Shown in pieces: positions 57,308 to 64,000 of a stretch of DNA of 64,000 nt; position 1 is the first letter of the stretch, and the number at the start of each line of letters is the position of its first letter. Source of the stretch: Mesorhizobium sp. M00.F.Ca.ET.216.01.1.1 (GTDB lineage Bacteria > Pseudomonadota > Alphaproteobacteria > Rhizobiales > Rhizobiaceae); contig NZ_SADR02000027.1 in assembly GCF_004010325.2 (NCBI RefSeq), positions 1 to 64,000 of the forward strand, written 5' to 3'. Position numbers and translations under genes: made by a program. The notes beneath the pieces were generated by a model, which was not told where the DNA came from, ran no database searches, and saw nothing but the letters and a program-made list of their open reading frames with translations.

Positions 57308-60019
57308 ATGTATCACAAGGGCATCGAAGGCTTTCCCTATTTCCTCGGCCTCCGGTCACTGGCCGATATCGCGACCCGCGACGGCCGGGTCTGCGTACTC
57401 AACATCCTCGGCGGCGAGTCGCGCACGGTCACGCCGACCAGCCACGCCTTCTCCGGCGGCAACGTGGTCTTCGGCACCTCGCCCGGCCGCGGCGGACAGG
57501 TGCTGAAGACGCCCGTGGGCGACATCCCGGTCTACAACAACGTGCGCGAGGGGCTCGACGCCGGCCATGCCTTCGACACCGGCGTCGTCTACCTGCCGCC
57601 GTCGGGCGTGCGCGACGGCGTGGCCGAGCTCGTGCGGGTGAACCCGGGCTTGCGCAAGATCGTCATCATCACCGAGAAGATCTCCGTGCACGACGCCCGC
57701 GAGATTCGGGCGATGGCTCAGGCGAACGGCATCGACATCATCGGCGGCAACTGCCTTGGCGTCGCCGATTCGTGGAACCGCGTGCGCATCGGCGGCGCGC
57801 TCGGCGGCGACAAGCCAGAGGAGTCGCTGCTCAAAGGCTCGGTCGCGATCTTCTCGAACTCCGGCGGCTTCACCACGACGATCGCCCAGTATCTCGCCAC
57901 TTCGGGCTGGGGCACGACGACGCTCGTCTCCTCCGGCAAGGACGTCTACATCCACTACGCCGCGCCCGATTTCGCCCACGCCTTCGGCAACGACGACCGT
58001 TCCAAGGCGGCGGTGCTCTATGCCGAACCCGGCGGCTACTACGAGCAGGGCATCGACTGGACGAAGCCCGTCGTCGCCTGCGTCGTCGGCCGCTGGAAGT
58101 CGAAGCTGACCCGTGCCGTCGGGCATGCCGGCGCTATGGCCGGCTCGGGCGACAGCGCCGAGGACAAGGAGCGCTGGTTCATGGAGGCCTTCGGCGTGCC
58201 TGGCCTCTTCACGCTCGAGAACCCGGTCGTGTCCGCGAAGGGCGCCGTCGTCACCAACATCGCCGACATCCCCGCCGCCCTCACCGCGGTGATGGCGCTC
58301 AACGGCGCCGCGCCCGACTTCGCGCCGCGTGGGGACCTCGCGCTAAAGCCCTGGGTCGCCAACGACCAGGGCCTGCGGCTGCCGCCCGATCTCGCCATGC
58401 CGGCCGTCACCGCGCCCGAGCCCTACGCCGGCCAGATCGCCGCGCTCGGCGCCCAGGTCGGGGCGGTGGTCGCGCGGCAGAACATGAAGGACAAGTCCGG
58501 CGCGTCGGTCATGGACCCGAAAACCCAGGTAACGAGTGTGCACGGCCATTCAGTGCTCGATCTCGCGCTTGAGCCGCTGGAGGCGACCTTCGCCCTGCCG
58601 CTCGTGCACGAGATCGCTACCGAGAACGACCGAGCGATGCTCGACGTCGCGGTCGCAGCCGAGGTCAACCTCGTCGGCGACCCGATCCTCGTCGCCGCCG
58701 ACGCGGCGCGGGAGGCCGGCAATGCTCCGAATGCGGTGATGGCAGCCGCCGCCGCCATCGTCGGGCCGAAGCGCGTGGAGCGGGCGCTCGGCTGCACCCG
58801 GGCGCTCATCGGGCTCTTCGCCCATTCGGGCCTTAGGGACGGGCGCGACGAGGAATTCGACGCCTCGGGGATTGTCTGTGACGACGCCACCCGGGCGCTG
58901 TTCCTGGCCACCGAGGCCGAGGCCGCCGACCCGCGTCCAGAGGCGATGCTCGCAGCGATCGCGGCTCGCGGCGGCAGGTCGGCGTTCCTGAAGTTCCTTG
59001 GAGGCCTCGGCGGCCGGTTGTCGCGGGACGCAATTCTCGCGGCCATCGCCACGACAATCGCCTGGGGGCCGCTGGTGCGCAAGCGCATCTCGCGCCTTAC
59101 CGCCGAGACACTGCCCTGGTACCTGCGGCTCTATGGCGTCATGGTTGGCGCGACGATCCCCGGCGAGCACCACCGGTCGGGCTCGCTATGGGGCATCCCC
59201 CGCGACGAGCGCTTTGGGCAATGGACGATGGCCGACCTCTGCTTCCTCGCCATGACTGGAAAGAAGCCCACCCCCGAGGAGGCGCTGCCGCTGCAGATGC
59301 TCATCGGGCTGCTGATTTCGAACGGCCCTGGGTCGATCTCGGCTCAGGGTGCCAAGGGCGCGGTCTCGGCGGACGGGCCACAGACGCCCGCGCGCGTGCA
59401 GATTAACAAGGCGATGGTCGGCTTCCTTACCCATACCGGCTACAGCCACGGCGGCAACGGCTTCGAGGGCATGGCCTTCTTGCTCGAGCAATTCAAGGAC
59501 ACCGGGCTGACCGACCCCTCCGACCCAGCCCACGGCCTCGACCTGAAGGCGATGGCGACGGCGTTCGCGCGCACGTACCGCCGCGAGAAGGCCCAAGCCA
59601 AGGAGCTCGGCACTGAGGTCCGCGCGCTCCCCGGCGTCCACCACCCGGTCTTCAAAGGCAAGCCCGTCAACCACGATCCGCGCGAGCGCTTCATCGCGGA
59701 ATTCATGGCGCGGCAAGGAAAGTACAACGTCTTCCACGCCTTCTACCGCGAGCTCGTCCAGGCACTCCACAATCAGGGGGCCTCGCCTTACGTTTTCTGC
59801 GTCAACGTTGACGCGGTAATTGCGGCGCTGCTGCTGGCGCTGCTGTGGAAGGACTTCAAGTCCGGCACCCTGACCGAGCGCGACTTGGAGACCGCGGCCT
59901 TCACCGTCTTCCTATACGGTCGCATGATCGGCGCGGCCGCCGAGATCGACGACCACCTGAACCGCGGCCGCAACATGGACACCCGCACCCCCCCACCCGC
60001 CTGCGGCTTCGTGGTCTGA
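57308..60019 (+). CDS. ATP-citrate-lyase-like large subunit (SCS-alpha plus citrate-synthase domains)
   Basis: A 903-residue protein. Residues 1-330 form the SCS-alpha-like CoA-binding and ligase part, with the phosphohistidine loop VGHAGAMAGSGDSAEDK. Residues about 430-900 are a citrate-synthase/citryl-CoA-lyase domain (MVGATIPGEHHRSGSLWGIP, FLTHTGYSHGGNGFEG, CVNVDAVIAALL). This is the order of ATP-citrate lyase. Typical bacterial AclA has about 610 residues, so this subunit carries some 290 extra residues, mainly between the two catalytic parts. With the upstream isomerase it suggests CoA-dependent cleavage of citrate or a related tricarboxylate. Confidence 0.85.
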   Translation: MYHKGIEGFPYFLGLRSLADIATRDGRVCVLNILGGESRTVTPTSHAFSGGNVVFGTSPGRGGQVLKTPVGDIPVYNNVREGLDAGHAFDTGVVYLPPSGVRDGVAELVRVNPGLRKIVIITEKISVHDAREIRAMAQANGIDIIGGNCLGVADSWNRVRIGGALGGDKPEESLLKGSVAIFSNSGGFTTTIAQYLATSGWGTTTLVSSGKDVYIHYAAPDFAHAFGNDDRSKAAVLYAEPGGYYEQGIDWTKPVVACVVGRWKSKLTRAVGHAGAMAGSGDSAEDKERWFMEAFGVPGLFTLENPVVSAKGAVVTNIADIPAALTAVMALNGAAPDFAPRGDLALKPWVANDQGLRLPPDLAMPAVTAPEPYAGQIAALGAQVGAVVARQNMKDKSGASVMDPKTQVTSVHGHSVLDLALEPLEATFALPLVHEIATENDRAMLDVAVAAEVNLVGDPILVAADAAREAGNAPNAVMAAAAAIVGPKRVERALGCTRALIGLFAHSGLRDGRDEEFDASGIVCDDATRALFLATEAEAADPRPEAMLAAIAARGGRSAFLKFLGGLGGRLSRDAILAAIATTIAWGPLVRKRISRLTAETLPWYLRLYGVMVGATIPGEHHRSGSLWGIPRDERFGQWTMADLCFLAMTGKKPTPEEALPLQMLIGLLISNGPGSISAQGAKGAVSADGPQTPARVQINKAMVGFLTHTGYSHGGNGFEGMAFLLEQFKDTGLTDPSDPAHGLDLKAMATAFARTYRREKAQAKELGTEVRALPGVHHPVFKGKPVNHDPRERFIAEFMARQGKYNVFHAFYRELVQALHNQGASPYVFCVNVDAVIAALLLALLWKDFKSGTLTERDLETAAFTVFLYGRMIGAAAEIDDHLNRGRNMDTRTPPPACGFVV

Positions 60020-60849
60020 TGGCGACCCCGCCCGCCACCAGCCCGCGGTCCGCACCATCGCGATGCCGCCGCGGAATTCTGAACTGATCCCACACCGGCC
60101 TTGGCTTTGACGTTAAGAATGACCGGAACCCACACCCTTAGCGATCATTTGCTTCGCCCGAATGGATGTCCGGCTTGGGTCATAACTTCCGGTTCCGCAA
60201 GCGTCGCGTCGATCGGTGTCGTTGCGCCGCCGAGCGACGCAAGTCGCGCGCTGTCGGGCTTCTGTGCGAGAGAATCTTCAGAGCCTAATTTCGTGATCAC
60301 ACCTTTGACCGCCTCGAGGTTGACCCGCGTCTTCCTGGTGCCTGGGAGGATTCCGCTCAGTCATCTTTCCGGTTCGCGAAGCACGTCAAAGGGCCTGTTC
60401 AGTCATTCAGGCCTCTTGAGGCTGGCATCGATTACAAAGCTCTGATCACCCGAGTGTTGTGGAACTTCCAAAAGACCCGAAGGGAGTTCGAGTCCAAAAC
60501 GCGGGATCAAAAACGAAACAGAAAATGTGACAAAATCAAATACTTAAAGTTTTGGTGGGCCCGGAGGGCGTATTCAAATTTTTGATTTCATTGGCCTTTT
60601 CGTGGGCCAAAATCAGAAATCTTCTCGTATCGTTCCGTATTGTCCCGCGGCCGATGAGCAAATAGCCAGATTGCGGATGCCGTCATCGCCTCGCCGCGTT
60701 GACACTTCGTTGGTTGGTTCAAATCACGAACATACGACCACCGATACCGGCATGCGCTTCGCAGCAACAGATGGCTGTAAAAGAACACGGTCGTGGCGCA
60801 GCAGTGCCGGCCACCGGCGGCTGCTCGGGTGCAGCATTGCGGTCCCGCT
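60020..60849. other. Non-coding junction with att-like repeat B
   Basis: No recognisable gene in 830 bases on either strand. The left part keeps high GC; from about 60500 it becomes AT-rich and contains the repeat at 60554-60658. The small minus-strand frame 60588-60788 only translates the repeat. Confidence 0.5.
60554..60658. repeat. 105-base tRNA-3'-end-like repeat, copy B
   Basis: Starts GGTGGGCCCGGAGGGCGTAT; on the minus strand this reads GCCCTCCGGGCCCACC, a plausible tRNA acceptor end (ACCA with the neighbouring base). It matches copy A at 31021-31125 in the same orientation, about 85% by eye, including CAGAAATCTT, CGTATCGTT and CGCGGCCGATGA. No tRNA body adjoins. Confidence 0.6.
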
Positions 60850-61557
60850 CTACGGACGAAGCAAATCCGAGAGGTTGTCTGATTTTTCTATTTTGTCTGT
60901 AAGGTCGAGCCCCGACAGGAGGTCGACCAGATGGCTGGTCATCAGCTCGGCCGCTTGGGAACTACGCCCTGCTTCGATCGCATCGACCAGCGCGAGATGG
61001 GCGTGTTTCTCACAGGTCGCGTCGCGCCTTTTCCAATAGAGCGCGATGATGAGGGAAGAATGGGAGACAAGGTCGCGAACGAAGTTGGTGTACACCGAGT
61101 GTGCGGCGATCTCGGCGATGCCGACGTGGAAACGTGCCGACAGCATGATCGCCTCACTGTCCCGGCCGGCGTGAAGCGCCTCATGTTCCTTCTCGAGATG
61201 CCGCCGCAGCTGCGCAATGTCGGATGACACTGCTGCCTTCGCGGCGAGCCAAGCCACCTTGGGTTCGATCAGCGCCCGTGCCTCGAATACCTCTCGCGCT
61301 TCCACCTTCGACGGCTGGGCCACGAAGGCGCCGCGGTTTGGCTCCAGCCGCGCCAACCGGTCATGAGCCAGAGCTTGCAGAGCGGCACGAATGACGGTGC
61401 GGCTCACCGAATAGATCGACGCCAACTCATCTTCCGGCAGCTTGGTGCCAGGAGCGAGACGATGGCTGACAATGGCATCTCTCAGACCATAGTATATCGG
61501 CGACCAGCGGGCTGCCGGTTTTTCGTCGCGGTCTTCTTCCCTGAGTACTGTCAACAT
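60850..61557 (-). CDS. GntR-family regulator (FadR/FCD subfamily)
   Basis: A 235-residue regulator with an N-terminal winged helix (APGTKLPEDELASIYSVSRT then VIRAALQALAHDRLARLEPN) and a C-terminal all-helical FCD ligand domain (FEARALIEPKVAWLAAKAAV, HVGIAEIAAHSVYTNFVRDL). FCD regulators usually sense carboxylic acids. It lies upstream of and in the same direction as the racemase/Liv genes and probably represses them. Its end faces the repeat region. Confidence 0.9.
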   Translation of the reverse strand: MLTVLREEDRDEKPAARWSPIYYGLRDAIVSHRLAPGTKLPEDELASIYSVSRTVIRAALQALAHDRLARLEPNRGAFVAQPSKVEAREVFEARALIEPKVAWLAAKAAVSSDIAQLRRHLEKEHEALHAGRDSEAIMLSARFHVGIAEIAAHSVYTNFVRDLVSHSSLIIALYWKRRDATCEKHAHLALVDAIEAGRSSQAAELMTSHLVDLLSGLDLTDKIEKSDNLSDLLRP

Positions 61558-61664
61558 GCTTTTTCAACGCGCAGGCACGACCGTGCCAGATCTATCCCAA
61601 ACCGCCTAACAGTCGCTGCAATCTAGTATCGCTTGCGCGGCGGTCAATCCCGGGACACAGGACC

Positions 61665-62441
61665 TCAATTCGTAAGGCCAGGCGCGTTCGGCGAAATAAC
61701 TGCTTCGGCGGCACCGGCGGGTGACAGCGATTCGTAGATGCCCGAGAACCGCTTGCCGCGAGGAGTAGCGTAGCCGCCGACTTTCGACGTCCTCAACCCG
61801 ACTCTGAACAAGCTCTCTGCCAAGGCGACCGCGCAGGCGACACCGTCGAGTACGGGAACGCCGTGTTCTTGCGATAGGCTACTTGCCAGATCGGCCATGC
61901 CCGCGCAGCCAAGAACGATCGCCTCCGCCCTGTCCTCTTTGATGGCGCGCGCAATTTCGTCTGAGATTCTACACCTGGCGTCCGAGCCCGGCAGTTCGAG
62001 ATCGAGCACTGCAACCTCCGACGACCTGACTTTGGCGCAGCGCGACGCGAGGCCATATTTCGCCAGATTGTGCTCGATCGCTGGAACGGAGCGGGCGAGC
62101 GTCGTCACGACACTGAACTTGCCGGCGACAAGGCTGGCAAGGTGGAAGGCCGCTTCACCGATGCCGATGACCGGGGCCGCGGCAGCGCAACGTGCGGCGT
62201 CCAGCCCGGTATCGTCGAAACATGCGATCACATAGGCGTCGACTGCCGCCGCCTTGTTCATTTCGGCGATGATACCCGGAATGGCGAAGACTTCGTCGAA
62301 ATAGCCTTCGATGCTCGGCGGACCGTCGCCGGGGTTCACCGAAATGATTTCCGTCCCGGCAGAAGCGACGCTCGCTGCGACCTTGCCGATCTTGGCGGTC
62401 ATCGACGCGGTCGTGTTGGGATTGATGACGAGTATGCGCAT
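61665..62441 (-). CDS. Hydantoin-racemase-like Asp/Glu racemase family enzyme
   Basis: A 258-residue protein beginning MRILVINPNTTASMTAKIGK, the signature start of hydantoin racemases. Two catalytic-Cys neighbourhoods (VIACFDDTGLDAARCAAAAP and IVLGCAGMADL) are those of the two-Cys Asp/Glu racemase fold. It would interconvert D and L 5-substituted hydantoins or a related ring compound. It is 10 bases downstream of livF, so it is co-transcribed with a Liv-type importer that may carry its substrate. Confidence 0.87.
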   Translation of the reverse strand: MRILVINPNTTASMTAKIGKVAASVASAGTEIISVNPGDGPPSIEGYFDEVFAIPGIIAEMNKAAAVDAYVIACFDDTGLDAARCAAAAPVIGIGEAAFHLASLVAGKFSVVTTLARSVPAIEHNLAKYGLASRCAKVRSSEVAVLDLELPGSDARCRISDEIARAIKEDRAEAIVLGCAGMADLASSLSQEHGVPVLDGVACAVALAESLFRVGLRTSKVGGYATPRGKRFSGIYESLSPAGAAEAVISPNAPGLTN

Positions 62442-62451
62442 GCGATCAGCC

Positions 62452-63174
62452 TCAGATTTCGCCGCCGAGATAAAGACGCTTAACCCGGTCGTCGCTCAGC
62501 AATTCGGCGGAATTCCCGCTCAGCGCGACGCTGCCGGTCGTCAGCGCATAGGCACGCTGCGAAATGCGCAGCGCCATGCGGGAGTTCTGCTCGACCAGCA
62601 AAACACTGACCTTCTCGTCGCGGTTGATCGCCACGATCGACCGGGCAATGTCCTGGACGAGCTTCGGCGCGACGCCCAGCGACGGCTCATCGAGCAGCAG
62701 CAGGCGTGGCTTGGCCATCAGCGCGCGGCCGATAACCAGCATCTGCTGCTCGCCGCCGCTCATCGTGCCTGCGGCTTGCGAATATCGCTCCTTGAGGCGG
62801 GAAAAGCGGCCGAGCACCATCTCCAGAGAGCCGGCGATCTCGGCCTTGTCGGAGCGAGTGAAGGCGCCCATCAGGAGATTGTCCTTGACCGACATGTAAG
62901 GGAAGACGCGGCGTCCCTCCGGCACCATGGCGATGCCCATCTTGACGATGGCATCGGGGGAGGCACCGTCGATGCGTCGGCCGCTGTAGTGGATCTCGCC
63001 TGACTTGATCTTGCGCAGGCCGGTGATGGCGCGAAGGATCGATGACTTACCGGCGCCGTTGGCGCCGATCAGCGCGACAGTCTCGCCCTCGTTCACCTCC
63101 AGCGATACGCCTTTCAGCGCGTAGACGTGATCGTAGTAGAGTTCGACATTAGCGAATTTCAGGATCTGGTTCAT
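62452..63174 (-). CDS. livF: Branched-chain-amino-acid-type ABC ATPase, LivF
   Basis: A 240-residue ATPase with Walker A IGANGAGKSS, signature MSGGEQQMLVIGRALM and Walker B LLLLDEPSLGVAP, typical of LivF. It overlaps the LivG gene by four bases (ATGA). In this context the importer may carry hydantoins or pyrimidine-like compounds rather than leucine. Confidence 0.93.
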   Translation of the reverse strand: MNQILKFANVELYYDHVYALKGVSLEVNEGETVALIGANGAGKSSILRAITGLRKIKSGEIHYSGRRIDGASPDAIVKMGIAMVPEGRRVFPYMSVKDNLLMGAFTRSDKAEIAGSLEMVLGRFSRLKERYSQAAGTMSGGEQQMLVIGRALMAKPRLLLLDEPSLGVAPKLVQDIARSIVAINRDEKVSVLLVEQNSRMALRISQRAYALTTGSVALSGNSAELLSDDRVKRLYLGGEI

Positions 63175-63950
63175 AGGCCAATGGCCTCGTCTTCGCTGCC
63201 GAGATAAGCCTCGATCACCTTGTCGTTATTCTGGATTTCCGCCGGCGTTCCCTCTGCGATCTTCTGACCGAAATTCAAGACGACGATGCGATCAGAAATC
63301 TTCATAACGGCAGGCATATCGTGCTCGACCAGAAGGATAGTGAGGCCGAGCTCGCGCAACCGTCTAACCATCGCCACCATTCTCATTGTCTCTTCGTGGT
63401 TCATCCCGGCGAAAGGCTCGTCAAGCAGCAGGATCGACGGGTTCGTGGCGAGGCCGATGGCAATGCCGAGTGCCCGCAAGTGACCATGCGGCAAGTTTCG
63501 GGCCGTCTCGCCGGCGAGCGACGAGAGGCCAAGCAGCGCCAGAATCTCGTCGGCCGACATGCCGAAGGCGGCCTCGTCGGCCTTGGCCGCGCCGGTGCCG
63601 AGGAAGAAGCCAAGCAGGCTCGCCCTGGAGCGCAGATGGTGTGCGATGATGACGTTCTCGCGCACACTCATGTTCTTGAAGATCGTCGTTTCCTGAAACG
63701 TCCGCACGACGCCTTTGCGCGCGGCGATGTGCGGCGCGAGGTCGGAGATGCGCTCGCCCTTTAAGCGCACTTCGCCCGATGTCGGCCTGAGGAACGACGA
63801 GATCAGCTTGAAAAGTGTTGACTTGCCGGCGCCGTTGGGACCGATGACCGATAGAATCTCCTTCTCGCGCACCGAGAAGGAAATATTGTTGACCGCGACG
63901 AGACCTCCAAAGCGTTTCGTCAGGGCCGAGACTTCGAGCAGATCGGCCAT
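63171..63950 (-). CDS. livG: Branched-chain-amino-acid-type ABC ATPase, LivG
   Basis: A 259-residue ATPase: Walker A IGPNGAGKST, Walker B ILLLDEPFAGMN, and the LivG-type C-terminal NFGQKIAEGTPAEIQNNDKV. The signature motif is diverged (LPHGHLRALGIAIGL instead of LSYGQQRRLEIARAL), with the usual second Gly kept. It starts 3 bases after the stop of the permease gene upstream. Confidence 0.92.
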   Translation of the reverse strand: MADLLEVSALTKRFGGLVAVNNISFSVREKEILSVIGPNGAGKSTLFKLISSFLRPTSGEVRLKGERISDLAPHIAARKGVVRTFQETTIFKNMSVRENVIIAHHLRSRASLLGFFLGTGAAKADEAAFGMSADEILALLGLSSLAGETARNLPHGHLRALGIAIGLATNPSILLLDEPFAGMNHEETMRMVAMVRRLRELGLTILLVEHDMPAVMKISDRIVVLNFGQKIAEGTPAEIQNNDKVIEAYLGSEDEAIGL

Positions 63951-63953
63951 GGC

Positions 63954-64000
63954 TCAACCCTTCTTCCGGGTCGTGACGGCAAGGCTGAGCAGCCCATTGG
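63954..64000 (-). CDS. LivM-type permease, C-terminal end only
   Basis: Only the last 14 or so residues (NGLLSLAVTTRKKG) before the TGA at 63954-63956 are inside the window. Position directly before livG and the basic tail fit a LivM (or LivHM fusion) permease. Identification is by context. Confidence 0.5.
   Translation of the reverse strand, partial: NGLLSLAVTTRKKG

Noticed and set aside
56192..57316. 374-residue minus-strand frame opposite the ATP-grasp subunit
   Set aside because: No ribosome site or family features; it is complementary to a conserved ATP-grasp protein.
57229..58572. 447-residue plus-strand frame over the lyase large subunit
   Set aside because: Extremely Arg-rich frame-shadow of the real gene with no motif; the ATP-citrate-lyase-like frame has clear conserved loops.
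60101..60445. 114-residue plus-strand protein after the lyase gene
   Set aside because: No family features, no ribosome site and biased Ser/Arg composition; lies in a junction region.

Overview
The window looks like accessory DNA from an alphaproteobacterium of the Rhizobiales, most probably Mesorhizobium or a close relative. This is inferred from four things: the rhizobial type III secretion gene order (sctC1-I-J-K-L-N-O-Q-R-S-T, the nolB-rhcJ-nolU-nolV-rhcN order) with a split secretin, GC-rich coding sequence, ABC-importer-heavy catabolic islands, and footprints of integrative elements. No rRNA, intact tRNA, CRISPR array or integrase gene was seen.

Layout. (1) 1-1274: edge of an IS5-like element, a broken dehydrogenase remnant and a DUF1445 hydro-lyase-like gene. 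(2) 1439-30688: a large type III secretion (T3SS) locus. A minus-strand operon encodes the export apparatus, ATPase complex, sorting platform, inner ring lipoprotein, rod and N-terminal secretin half. Then come an L,D-transpeptidase and a LysR regulator, a 3322-residue giant protein with LysM and SH3-like domains and an internal nuclease-like domain, and an RpiR regulator. A plus-strand operon follows (needle/rod-like peptide, SctD, YscX-like, YscY-like, SctV, CpaC-type secretin, CpaD-like lipoprotein), then a TadD-like TPR lipoprotein and SctU. (3) 30689-41403: a peptide-type ABC importer with two FAD amine/amino-acid oxidases, an SDR and a MarR regulator, bracketed by two exact copies of a sequence identical to a guaA 3' end. 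(4) 41484-46683: a bufferin operon (DUF2282 peptide, MNIO/DUF692 enzyme, DUF2063 partner, DoxX) with its ECF sigma and NrsF-type anti-sigma, plus a thioredoxin and a ccdA/DUF3047 recombination scar. (5) 46802-50944: a TetR/peroxiredoxin-like pair, a Fic protein, repeats and poorly coding DNA. (6) 51059-60019: LysR, a PrpF-family isomerase, a NitT/TauT-type ABC importer and a two-subunit ATP-citrate-lyase-like enzyme. (7) 60020-64000: an att-like repeat, a GntR regulator, a hydantoin-racemase-like enzyme and the start of a branched-chain amino-acid ABC cluster running off the window.

The most unusual part is the T3SS. It combines rhizobial core genes with a YscX/YscY-like pair before sctV and with an outer-membrane set resembling Tad-pilus CpaC, CpaD and TadD. 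Its SctU has lost the NPTH autocleavage motif (ASGD in its place). It sits around a giant peptidoglycan-binding protein with no signal peptide and a secretion-signal-like N terminus. No ruler (SctP), gatekeeper (SctW) or translocon gene was recognised, so substrates and hosts are unknown.

Starts were chosen by ribosome-binding sites, overlaps and family length. Family assignments come from recognising motifs in the translated sequence; no database search was run.
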